Assembly: GCA_947488295.1 (NCBI GenBank) | Contig: CANKYU010000001.1 | Location: 1,104,183-1,168,182, forward strand | Source of the DNA: an uncultured Anderseniella sp. | GTDB taxonomy: Bacteria; Pseudomonadota; Alphaproteobacteria; Rhizobiales; Aestuariivirgaceae | Length of the DNA: 64,000 bases | Direction: 5' to 3' | In this document: one piece after another, positions 9,579-17,293 of the stretch | How positions within the stretch are numbered: position 1 is the first letter of the stretch | Layout: each line of letters begins with the position of its first letter | Notes under the pieces: model-generated | Told to the model about the DNA's origin: nothing | Databases searched by the model: none | Seen by the model: the letters and a program-made list of their open reading frames with translations, nothing else | Translations under genes and position numbers: made by a program

Positions 9579-9592
9579 TTGACCCACATCAA
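9579..9592. promoter_or_regulatory. FNR-type binding site upstream of VIT1-like gene
   Basis: TTGAC-CCAC-ATCAA matches the FNR/Anr consensus TTGAY-N4-RTCAA in all ten specified positions. Its centre lies about 73 bp upstream of the VIT1-like start at 9512, so a class II promoter would start near 9544. I see no good -10 at the expected place. It could also act on the cytochrome gene at 9776, though it is about 190 bp away. Confidence 0.65.
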
Positions 9593-9716
9593 GAGGTTGC
9601 GGGGTAGTGTGTTGTGCGCACCGGGCAGGGGGTTGTCCACTGTGTCTTTTCAGAGTCAATTTGACGCCATAATGCGTGAATAGCCTGCAGTGGGTCGCGT
9701 TGGTCCGGAGCGCAGG

Positions 9717-9733
9717 TTTTGACCGGGTCAAAA
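9717..9733. promoter_or_regulatory. Perfect palindrome upstream of the tetraheme cytochrome gene
   Basis: TTTTGACCGGGTCAAAA: 8-bp arms around a single G, ending 43 bp before the ATG at 9776. The half-sites TTGAC/GTCAA resemble CRP/FNR-family half-sites, but the spacer is 3 rather than 4 bp. It is either a non-canonical member of that class or the operator of another dimeric regulator. Role inferred from position and symmetry. Confidence 0.5.
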
Positions 9734-9775
9734 TCCGAAGCAATCGGGCGAGAGTAAATTTCGGGGTTTCATTAC

Positions 9776-10813
9776 ATGGACACATGCCATGACCGGAAAC
9801 GGTACCATGTTGTGAGGGTTATCGTTGTGGCGATGGTTTTCCTGCTGGCTGTAATCGCATCGGCATCGGCTCAATCTGCAAAGAAGCCGCTGAACCACAA
9901 GAAGATTGTGGGGCCGAACGCCTGTGCCGAGTGCCATAAGAAGACCACCGAGATCTGGAAGAAAACCCATCATTCCACGACCTTCAAGAAAATGCCGCGC
10001 AGCAAGGAAGCCCGCAAGATCGCCAACAAGATGAAGATCAAGCGCATCAAGTCGGAAAGCCTGTGCCTGACCTGCCATTTCACCACCAAGGTCAAAAGAA
10101 AGAAGAAAAAGCCGATTGCCGGCATTTCCTGTGAATCATGCCATTCCGCCGGCAAGGACTGGGAAAAGGTGCACAGCGAGTTTTCCGGCAAGACCGAAAA
10201 GACCGAATCCAAGGCCGAAGAGGCGAAAAGATGGAAAAAGGCGGAAAAGCTCGGCATGATCCGGCCGTCCGCAATCTACAAGCTGGCCAAGAATTGCTAT
10301 AGCTGCCACGTTGTTCCCCAGGAAAAACTCGTCAATGTCGGAGGACACCCGGCAGGCAGTTCGTTTGAGCTGGTCTCCTGGTCTCAAGGCGAGATTCGCC
10401 ACAATGTCTGGTATTCGAAAGGCAAGACAAACAACAAGGCCAGCGCCGGGCGGAGACGTATTCTGTACATTACCGGTCTGGCTGTTGAACTGGAAACGGC
10501 GCTTCGTTCAGTTGCGGTTGCCACCAAGAGCAAGGTCTACGCATTCAGAATGGCCCGTCGGGCAGACGCTGCGCGCAAGAAAATGAAGAAGGTTGCCGCT
10601 GCATTGCCGAAAGCACCCGAGATCGCCAAGATCGTCAAGCTGGGGTATTCTGCGGGCTTGAAACTCAACAACAAGAAGGCATTGTTGAAGGCAGCCAAGG
10701 GGGTTGCCAGCACGTCACTTGCCGTGATCGCGAAGTATGACGGAAGTACTTTTGGAGCTGTTGATCCGCTGATCCCCAATGAAAGCAAGTACAAGGGCAA
10801 GCCGTCCGAGTAA
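9776..10813 (+). CDS. Tetraheme c-type cytochrome, cytochrome c554-like, Lys-rich
   Basis: 345 residues with an N-terminal hydrophobic signal (VIVVAMVFLLAVIASASAQS), so exported. Four CxxCH haem sites occur: CAECH (~53), CLTCH (~97), CESCH (~119) and CYSCH (~175). Spacing and extra His-rich segments (KTHHSTTF, VGGHPAGS) resemble cytochrome c554-type domains. More than fifty lysines, including RKKKK, make the protein strongly basic. The C-terminal ~130 residues have no haem motif and look helical. The start could also be the GTG at 9812. It is the first gene of a redox cluster running to 15752. The basic surface could dock on the acidic linker of the decaheme protein at 13464 (inference). Confidence 0.82.
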   Translation: MDTCHDRKRYHVVRVIVVAMVFLLAVIASASAQSAKKPLNHKKIVGPNACAECHKKTTEIWKKTHHSTTFKKMPRSKEARKIANKMKIKRIKSESLCLTCHFTTKVKRKKKKPIAGISCESCHSAGKDWEKVHSEFSGKTEKTESKAEEAKRWKKAEKLGMIRPSAIYKLAKNCYSCHVVPQEKLVNVGGHPAGSSFELVSWSQGEIRHNVWYSKGKTNNKASAGRRRILYITGLAVELETALRSVAVATKSKVYAFRMARRADAARKKMKKVAAALPKAPEIAKIVKLGYSAGLKLNNKKALLKAAKGVASTSLAVIAKYDGSTFGAVDPLIPNESKYKGKPSE

Positions 10814-10817
10814 CATG

Positions 10818-10848
10818 GTTTCACCCCTTGTTTCGACAGGGGCGAAAC
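10818..10848 (+). terminator. Strong hairpin after the tetraheme cytochrome gene
   Basis: Arms GTTTC-A-CCCCT and AGGGG-C-GAAAC pair over 10 bp with one mismatch and a 9-nt loop, beginning 4 bp after the stop codon. No uridine run follows directly, so it could be a terminator, an attenuator or an mRNA-stabilising stem between this gene and the one at 11040. Confidence 0.5.
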
Positions 10849-10918
10849 GACCGCACAATTTTGCCAAATTATGGCCTCTCCATAGCACCTTAGCGCCCCA
10901 AATTAACCATACGAAAAG

Positions 10919-10937
10919 CTACACTCTAAACGTGTAG
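10919..10937. promoter_or_regulatory. Inverted repeat upstream of cNMP-ferredoxin gene
   Basis: Arms CTACAC and GTGTAG flank a 7-nt centre about 103 bp before the TTG start at 11040, in the 226-bp gap that otherwise holds only the hairpin at 10818. A candidate operator; nothing links it to a specific regulator. Confidence 0.3.
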
Positions 10938-11039
10938 GGCGTTGAATAATAAAGTTCGAAAAGAACCAAAAAGTTTTCCACAAGGAGAACATCCAGTTTG
11001 TGCCGTCGCCGGGCATGACAACCGCAGGGGACAAAGCTA

Positions 11040-12641
11040 TTGGCGCAAGGAAATCTTGTCAGACGACCGCAACGTTGGGACGCAGCATTTGGCCGTGACC
11101 GTATTCACGCCGACTGGGTGAACCTGATCCTGTCTTCCCAGATTCTGGGTGACATCGATCCGGCAGACTTTCCGGATGATCTATCGCTTGCCGACATCAT
11201 TACCAATGATTGCGCCATCAGATGGTGCTCGCGTGGCGAAATTGTCTACGCGGCAGGCAGTTACCAGACATCGATATTTGTCGTGCTGAACGGTGGTGTC
11301 CGGGTATCGGATGAGGCCGGGTCCGAGAAAACCGGCGGTCGAACAGCCATGCCCCAGCTGAATGCCTGGTTAAGCCCGCTGCTGAAGGGCAGGTTGGGAC
11401 GCGCGGAAACCAATGTAACCCGTTTCCCGACGGTTCGTCTTGGACGCTACGAGATGTTCGGCGAGGTCGAAGCCCTGACGCGCACGCCGCGCAGCAACAC
11501 GGCTGTTGCCGACGTCGACCGGACCGCGCTGCTGGAGATCACCTGGCCGGGTGCGCGGGAACTGCTGCACTGGTCGGACGCCTTCCGGTTCCGTGTTGAA
11601 GAGTTGTACCGCGCCCGCAGTGTCGAGGTCGGACTGAAAGAAAGCGGGCTGTTTGCAAATGTCGATCCCGATACGCTGGTCGCGATTGCGCAGCAATGCA
11701 GCTTTGAACGCCATGGCAGTTTTGACTGGTCTCACCTGTACCAGCGCGAAAATGCCACCGGAAAACAAAGCGCACAGATGATCGGGCAGGAACCGATGAT
11801 CATCGAACAAGGCCATTATCTGGAGGACATGTTTCTCATTCGTGCAGGATTTGCCCGCATAACCGAGACGGTGCACGACAACGAATTCTCGGTCGGATTC
11901 CTGGAAAGCGGTGACGTGTTCGGCCTGGACGAGATTGAGGAGGGGCTGCTGTTCGGCAACCATCCACATGCCGGGCGGGGCCTGCGTTCCGTCGGTTACA
12001 CCGACCTTATCCGGATACCCGAGCATATTGTCGGCAAGTTCATATTGTCCGGCCCGAAACGCCGCGGCGGCGGTGTTGCATCCGCGCCCGGGCAGGTTTC
12101 GCACGCTGATCTGTCACTGCTTGATTTTGTGGTCGACAATCGTTTCATCAATGCCACCAATGCCATGGTCATCGACACCACCAGATGCGTGGGGTGTGAT
12201 GACTGTGTCCGCGCCTGCGCTGCGGCTCATGACGGTATCCCGAGGTTTGTCAGAACCGGTCGTACCCATGCCAACCTGATGGTGACCAGTGCCTGCATGC
12301 ATTGCACTGATCCGGTCTGTCTCATCGATTGTCCGACAGGCGCCATTCACCGAGATGCATTCAGCGGCTCGGTGGTGATTGACGACGACACCTGCATTGG
12401 GTGTGCGACCTGCTCAAGCGCCTGCCCGTACAACAACATCCAGATGCGGGAAGTTACCGGCCCGGATGGCGCTATTCTGGTTGATGAGGATGGCAGCACG
12501 CATCTGAAAGCGACCAAATGTGACCTGTGCGCAGGACACAGCGGCGGTCCGGCATGCCAGCGCGCGTGTCCGCATGATGCTCTGACGCGCATCGACATTC
12601 GCGACATGGACATATTGTCTGCCCGGCAGCCACGCGTGTAA
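11040..12641 (+). CDS. Two cyclic-nucleotide-binding-like domains fused to a four-cluster ferredoxin
   Basis: 533 residues from a TTG with AGGGG nine bases upstream; a TGA in frame at 11016 rules out earlier starts. Residues ~40-165 and ~205-350 each look like a CRP-type cNMP-binding beta-roll (RGEIVYAAGSYQTSIFVVLNGGVRV; LEDMFLIRAGFARI..GFLESGDVFGLDE), without a DNA-binding helix-turn-helix. Residues ~383-515 carry four Cys groups: CVGCDDCVRAC, CMHCTDPVCLIDC, CIGCATCSSACP and CDLCAGHSGGPACQRACP. This is the arrangement of DmsB/NrfC/HybA-type subunits that bind four [4Fe-4S] clusters. No signal peptide is seen, so it is probably cytoplasmic and feeds the adjacent cytochrome b-like protein, perhaps gated by a ligand. 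Confidence 0.85.
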   Translation: MAQGNLVRRPQRWDAAFGRDRIHADWVNLILSSQILGDIDPADFPDDLSLADIITNDCAIRWCSRGEIVYAAGSYQTSIFVVLNGGVRVSDEAGSEKTGGRTAMPQLNAWLSPLLKGRLGRAETNVTRFPTVRLGRYEMFGEVEALTRTPRSNTAVADVDRTALLEITWPGARELLHWSDAFRFRVEELYRARSVEVGLKESGLFANVDPDTLVAIAQQCSFERHGSFDWSHLYQRENATGKQSAQMIGQEPMIIEQGHYLEDMFLIRAGFARITETVHDNEFSVGFLESGDVFGLDEIEEGLLFGNHPHAGRGLRSVGYTDLIRIPEHIVGKFILSGPKRRGGGVASAPGQVSHADLSLLDFVVDNRFINATNAMVIDTTRCVGCDDCVRACAAAHDGIPRFVRTGRTHANLMVTSACMHCTDPVCLIDCPTGAIHRDAFSGSVVIDDDTCIGCATCSSACPYNNIQMREVTGPDGAILVDEDGSTHLKATKCDLCAGHSGGPACQRACPHDALTRIDIRDMDILSARQPRV

Positions 12642-12646
12642 GCAAC

Positions 12647-13462
12647 ATGGTTGGCATTGCGCGGAATACTATGGTCACTCTGGGTGCGGTTGTGGCTGTC
12701 TACTGGGTAGTCAGTTTTTACAGCACGGCATTGCGCGATCCGAGATTCCTTGACGGCTGGATTTTAACCGTCGCGATGCTTGGACAACTGCTTTTTCATG
12801 TCAGGAAGAAGCTTCCTGCCAGTCCGCTTGGCAGAGCGGCCACCTGGCTGAAGTTGCATGTCTACCTGGGGTACTTCGTGGTTGCCGTGTTTCTGCTTCA
12901 CACCAGCTATTCATTGCCGGAAACCACGCTTGAATGGGCCTTGTGGATCCTGTTCGTGCTTGTTGTCGTCAGCGGGCTTGTCGGGCTGTACCTGACCAGT
13001 TCCATACCCGGCAAACTGCAGCAGCAACATGCCGAGCAAATGACCTTTGACCAAATTCCAACGGCACGGCTTAACCTGTTTCGTGAGGTGAACGCCCTGG
13101 TTCTGGATACGGTCACTCCGGACGGCTCTTCGGAAGTGTCCGATTTCTACGTCAACAGGCTGCGCGGGTTTTTCAGAAAACCGCAGAACCTGAGGGCGCA
13201 TCTACGCGGATCGAGGCGGCCCCTGGAGCGAATTACCGGCGAGATTGCCGACCTGGAACGCAGGGTCAGCGCACCGGACAGAAAAATATTGTCTTCAATC
13301 AAGAAACTTGTAACTGCCAAATATGATCTCGACCACCAGTACACCGTTCAGGGACTGCTGCATTCATGGTTGTTCGTGCATGTGCCGGCAACCTATTCCC
13401 TGATCGTGCTGTCGGTTCTGCACGTGGCAGTCGTATATGCCTATTCATCAGGAGTTCAGTGA
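12647..13462 (+). CDS. Cytochrome b-like integral membrane protein
   Basis: 271 residues with about four membrane helices: ~10-28, ~38-52, ~68-90 (LKLHVYLGYFVVAVFLLHTS) plus ~95-115, and a C-terminal helix ~245-268 (YSLIVLSVLHVAVVYAYS). Histidines in the third helix (LKLH, LLH) and in LLHSWLFVHV..VLHV are placed like bis-His ligands of b-haems. Between the helices lies a ~110-residue charged soluble loop. No family name is certain. Starting 6 bp after the ferredoxin gene and ending 1 bp before the decaheme gene, it is well placed as the inner-membrane electron carrier between a cytoplasmic Fe-S protein and periplasmic cytochromes. Confidence 0.7.
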   Translation: MVGIARNTMVTLGAVVAVYWVVSFYSTALRDPRFLDGWILTVAMLGQLLFHVRKKLPASPLGRAATWLKLHVYLGYFVVAVFLLHTSYSLPETTLEWALWILFVLVVVSGLVGLYLTSSIPGKLQQQHAEQMTFDQIPTARLNLFREVNALVLDTVTPDGSSEVSDFYVNRLRGFFRKPQNLRAHLRGSRRPLERITGEIADLERRVSAPDRKILSSIKKLVTAKYDLDHQYTVQGLLHSWLFVHVPATYSLIVLSVLHVAVVYAYSSGVQ

Positions 13463-13463
13463 C

Positions 13464-15752
13464 ATGGATCTCCTGCAGCGTTTCAGGAACTTGCGAGGCA
13501 AGTCTCGTCGATCAGCGAAGGTCGCGCACCCGAAACGGGATATCGTTTCATGGTGGCTGGCTGTGTTTACCGCCGGCGTTCTCATGCTGGCAGTTGGGTA
13601 TGCGGCCGATACGAAACTCTTCATGCCCGGGCCGCTGACGTCTTCGCACAGCACGCTTGAGCAGTGCTCGGATTGCCATTCAACTGTTTCGAAGGGCCAG
13701 TTTGGCTGGTTGCATGCTGTGTTCGCAAGCGCGGATCCACGCAAGGACAGCGCGTCCTGCCTGACCTGTCACAAAATGGGCGAGGAGGTCGCCCACAATC
13801 CCCATGGGCTGGAGATGTCGAAGCTCGACGCCTATGTGCGCGAGATCAAGGCGCAGGCGAACACCACGACACTGCCGGTCAAATCCCGGGTCCGCAAAGC
13901 CGTGCTGCCGGTCGACAGCACGTTTAAGGATGGCGTGTTCTGTGCGACCTGTCACAAGGAGCATCAGGGTGGCGACATCAAGCTGAAGGATATGGCGGAT
14001 GCGCAGTGCCATACCTGCCATCAGGTTCAGTTCGACAGCTTCAACACGGATCACCCGGATTTTGACAAGTACCCGTTCAGGCGGAGAACCCGCGTGAATT
14101 TCGATCATTCCGGCCACTTCAAGAAGCATTTTCCCGAATGGAAAGCGAAGAAGGAAAACGCCGGCACGACCCCGGAATCCTGTTCCGGCTGCCATACGGT
14201 GAGCGCACAGGAAGGGCACATGAACGTCAAGCCGTTCGCAGAAAGCTGTTCAGCCTGTCATCTCGGTCAGATTGTCGGTGCCGATCGGGCAACGGGGCCA
14301 AAGGGTATCGCCATGCTCATGCTGCCCGGGGTTGATGTCGCGACTTTCAGGGAGAAGAAAATTGACATCGGCAGATGGCCTGACGAGTCCGAGGCTGAAC
14401 TGAGTTCGCTGATGAAACTGCTGATCGGGCGCACCGCGGAAGGACGCAAACTGCTGGCGGCGACAGATGAACTGGACCTGCTTGACCTGACCCAGGCGAC
14501 GCCGCAACAGATTGACCAGGTCGGGAAACTGGTATGGGAAGTGAAGCACCTGTTCCACGCCCTTACGAATTCCGGCACCGCGGACATCCTGAAACAGCTG
14601 GATGCCGACAAGCTGGCACCCGTTGACCAGCAACTGCTTACAAAACTGACTGCCAGCATGCCGCGTGATGTCCTGATTGGCGCCTTGCGCGACTGGCTGC
14701 CGGATCTGGGTGAGGAAATCGCCAGGCGAGACGAGGAAAAGAGAGCTGATCTGCCGTCGTCGACCACGACTTCGGATGCTTCTGGCACGGTGACAGTCGA
14801 AGGGGCTGACGCCGACAAGGCGGAAAATGCCACGGTGGGCCAGATACGCGGTGCAGTGTCTGCAACCAGGCGGGCCGGCCGGGGGGAACCGTCCGGACCG
14901 GTGCTGCTGGCACAACAGGTTGAACGGTGGCGGGTCGATCCATTCGGCAGATTGCTCAAGGGCAACAAACCACCTGAGGAAGATGAGGAAGACGAAGAAG
15001 ACGAGGTGGCTGACGAACCGGACGCGGCCGATGAACCGGAAGACCAGGCATCCGAGGATGCAGATGCCTCCGATGATCCGGAGCCTTCTGAACCGGCAGA
15101 TGCAACCGTGGATGCGGACACTGAAACAGATGCCGACAGTGAAGAAGTAGAGGTAGTCGAAGACGAGGCGACAGAGCCGCTCGAACTGGACACCGATGCT
15201 GAAACCTGGGCACAGTTCGGCGGTTGGTACCGGCAGGAGTATTCCATTCTGTACAAGCCCACCGGGCATGCCGACACCTTCCTGAAGGCGTGGCTCGACT
15301 TTTCTGCGGTCAGATACAGCAAAGCCGAAAGCAATCTGGCAGCAGCCGTGTTCACGGAACTCACCGGAAAGGATGCGCAGGGCCAGTGTACCAAGTGTCA
15401 CAGTGTTGATGCGACAAAGGACCAGGCGCGGGTAATGAAATGGACGCCTTCATCGACCAAGACGAGTCAAAGCCTGTTCACATCATTCAGCCATGAGCCA
15501 CATCTGGGTGTGGTGAGTGCGCAAAAAGGCTGCCTGACCTGCCACGAGATGAGCGAAGCCAAGGGATATCTGGATACCTACAAGGCGAATGATCCGAAAA
15601 AGTTCGTTTCAAACTTTACCCCGGTGAAGAAGGAAACCTGTGCGTCGTGCCACGGTAAAAAAGAGGTCCGCCAGGACTGTGTCCTGTGTCACAAATATCA
15701 TGTTACCGACATCATCACACCGGTCATGCAGACCAAGATTCCCGAGAAGTGA
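13464..15752 (+). CDS. Membrane-anchored decaheme c-type cytochrome with acidic linker
   Basis: 762 residues from ATG 13464 (AGGAG nine bases upstream, one base after the preceding stop). An N-terminal anchor (WWLAVFTAGVLMLAVGYA, ~35-52) precedes ten CxxCH motifs. Six lie at about 68-267 (CSDCH, CLTCH, CATCH, CHTCH, CSGCH, CSACH) and four at about 642-743 (CTKCH, CLTCH, CASCH, CVLCH). Between them are a helical haem-free region and, at about 503-575, a linker made almost only of Glu, Asp, Ala, Pro and Ser. This is a 6+4 haem layout of cytochrome c3/c7-like modules. A periplasmic wire anchored to the inner membrane is the most likely role. I know of no named family with this exact build. Confidence 0.83.
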   Translation: MDLLQRFRNLRGKSRRSAKVAHPKRDIVSWWLAVFTAGVLMLAVGYAADTKLFMPGPLTSSHSTLEQCSDCHSTVSKGQFGWLHAVFASADPRKDSASCLTCHKMGEEVAHNPHGLEMSKLDAYVREIKAQANTTTLPVKSRVRKAVLPVDSTFKDGVFCATCHKEHQGGDIKLKDMADAQCHTCHQVQFDSFNTDHPDFDKYPFRRRTRVNFDHSGHFKKHFPEWKAKKENAGTTPESCSGCHTVSAQEGHMNVKPFAESCSACHLGQIVGADRATGPKGIAMLMLPGVDVATFREKKIDIGRWPDESEAELSSLMKLLIGRTAEGRKLLAATDELDLLDLTQATPQQIDQVGKLVWEVKHLFHALTNSGTADILKQLDADKLAPVDQQLLTKLTASMPRDVLIGALRDWLPDLGEEIARRDEEKRADLPSSTTTSDASGTVTVEGADADKAENATVGQIRGAVSATRRAGRGEPSGPVLLAQQVERWRVDPFGRLLKGNKPPEEDEEDEEDEVADEPDAADEPEDQASEDADASDDPEPSEPADATVDADTETDADSEEVEVVEDEATEPLELDTDAETWAQFGGWYRQEYSILYKPTGHADTFLKAWLDFSAVRYSKAESNLAAAVFTELTGKDAQGQCTKCHSVDATKDQARVMKWTPSSTKTSQSLFTSFSHEPHLGVVSAQKGCLTCHEMSEAKGYLDTYKANDPKKFVSNFTPVKKETCASCHGKKEVRQDCVLCHKYHVTDIITPVMQTKIPEK

Positions 15753-15854
15753 ATCACAACGGATCACGCCACAACAGCTAAGGCCGGATGACGCAACAAG
15801 TCTGGAAGCCGCATGGATCGTTGAGTTGTTGAAACAATCTGCTGATTTGAGATT

Positions 15855-15880
15855 GGAGTCCCGTTCTCACGGGGATGACG
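15855..15880. repeat. Short palindromic REP-like element
   Basis: Core CCCG-TTCTCA-CGGG in a context (GGAGTCCCG at 15855-15863 and GGGGATGACG at 15871-15880) resembling small interspersed palindromes seen between genes in many proteobacteria. It sits in the 206-bp gap between two converging genes and could serve as a weak bidirectional terminator. Only this copy was noticed in the window. Confidence 0.3.
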
Positions 15881-15958
15881 GCAGTCGATGCAGGAGAGCC
15901 GACGATAAGTCTAACCGTCGTTCGGCAAACACTTTCATCGGCAATCACGGGTGGTGGA

Positions 15959-17245
15959 CTACATGTCCAGCACAAGATCACTCTGAGGCCGCGCTACACA
16001 TGGCAGGCATTTGCCGGCAGCCGGTGTCTTTTCCGGTGTGCGCTCATATTCGACACTGCCGTGTGTCAGGGCAACTGAACAGGTGCCGCACATTCCCTGC
16101 CGGCAAGCGCAGCGCGCCTTGATGCCATTTTCCAAAGCAAGATCGAGAAGCGAGCCGCCGCCGGGCAACCATTCGACTTTCTTTCCTGACCGGGCAAACT
16201 CAATCTGAAAAGCCTGTTCGGCTTTGGGCTCGCGTGGTTTTTCAGGTGTGCCTCTTGTGGTGGGTGAGGCCGGGCCGAACGTCTCGAACCTGACATTATC
16301 AGCGGGAACGCCGATACTTTCAAAACCCCTGGTGAGAGCATTCATCATCGGTGTCGGACCACACAGGTAAATCTCGCAATCCCGGCCTTCCAGGATGGGA
16401 CGCATATGTTCTTCGGTCAAGTTGCCTCTAAGATGATAGTCGACATTGTGCAGGCACGAATTGGTGGGCTGGTTGTAGGCAACGATGATGCGCACGTTGC
16501 GCACCTGGGCGGCAACCTGTTGCAGATAGTCATACATGGCATGCTCGCCGCGGTTTCGAACACCGTAGAAGAGCCAGATCTCACGGTTTGATCGTGTGGC
16601 GATCAACCAGTTCAACATGCTGATAATCGGTGTGATGCCGACACCGCCGGCAATCAGGACAACCGGTCTGTCGGAGTTTTCCTCAAGGCAGAATGATCCT
16701 GAAGGGGCATAGACGTCTATAACCGAACCTATTTGCACATGGTCGTGGAAATAGTTCGAAGACTTTCCAGGCGGGGTTCCTTCGGGAGCATTAGCAGGCG
16801 GTGCAATTCTCTTGACCGTTATACGGTAGCAGTTTCTGGCGGCAGGACTGTCGGACAGGGAATAGCACCTGGTTACCGGTTCGGCTTCACCGGGAACAGG
16901 CACAGAGAATGTAAGAAACTGGCCGGGCCTGAATGACGGAATTGATCTGCCGTCATAAGGCTCCAGGTAGAATGAGCAGATGTCCTGATTGAGGTTCTCG
17001 TAAACCCGGTTGACGACGCGGAATTTTCGCTTGCCTTGCCACAGGAGTTCCGTTTTCTGCGGCTGGAGTTGACGGTCTTCGAAAACACCGGCCGTCACAT
17101 GCCTGAACTGGGCGATGTATTGCTTTTCCTGCCGGGCAAACTGATATTTGCGTCCGGCAAACGAGGCCACGCTGATTGCCGCGCGCATGGACGCGGCGCC
17201 TGCAACCATAATGCCCACGAGTTGGGTGAGTTCGGTCAGTTCCAT
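15959..17245 (-). CDS. Membrane-anchored FAD/NAD(P)-binding reductase with C-terminal [2Fe-2S] ferredoxin domain
   Basis: 428 residues. A hydrophobic N-terminal segment (LVGIMVAGAASMRAAISVASFAG, ~9-31) is followed by a basic stretch, suggesting an anchor with the body in the cytoplasm. Then comes a ferredoxin-reductase domain: RCYSLSDSP is the flavin-binding RxYS motif, LIAGGVGITPIISML binds the NAD(P) phosphates, and IYLCGPTPMMNAL is the C-terminal CGP motif. The last ~90 residues are a plant-type ferredoxin with CACRQGMCGTC and a fourth Cys further on (KCLPC). It could take electrons from NAD(P)H and deliver them to the Fe-S/cytochrome b components encoded on the other strand (inference). 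Confidence 0.87.
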   Translation of the reverse strand: MELTELTQLVGIMVAGAASMRAAISVASFAGRKYQFARQEKQYIAQFRHVTAGVFEDRQLQPQKTELLWQGKRKFRVVNRVYENLNQDICSFYLEPYDGRSIPSFRPGQFLTFSVPVPGEAEPVTRCYSLSDSPAARNCYRITVKRIAPPANAPEGTPPGKSSNYFHDHVQIGSVIDVYAPSGSFCLEENSDRPVVLIAGGVGITPIISMLNWLIATRSNREIWLFYGVRNRGEHAMYDYLQQVAAQVRNVRIIVAYNQPTNSCLHNVDYHLRGNLTEEHMRPILEGRDCEIYLCGPTPMMNALTRGFESIGVPADNVRFETFGPASPTTRGTPEKPREPKAEQAFQIEFARSGKKVEWLPGGGSLLDLALENGIKARCACRQGMCGTCSVALTHGSVEYERTPEKTPAAGKCLPCVARPQSDLVLDM

Positions 17246-17293
17246 GCTTATTCCCTCTCCATTGCCTCGCAGTCGCGACCCATCCGCGGGACG

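Noticed and set aside
10998..11018. Six-codon leader peptide before the cNMP-ferredoxin gene
   Set aside because: A TTG start 10 bases after AAGGAG is possible, but too short to support as a gene from sequence alone.
14250..15401. 383-codon minus-strand frame opposite the decaheme gene
   Set aside because: Explained by the reverse reading of acidic low-complexity codons.
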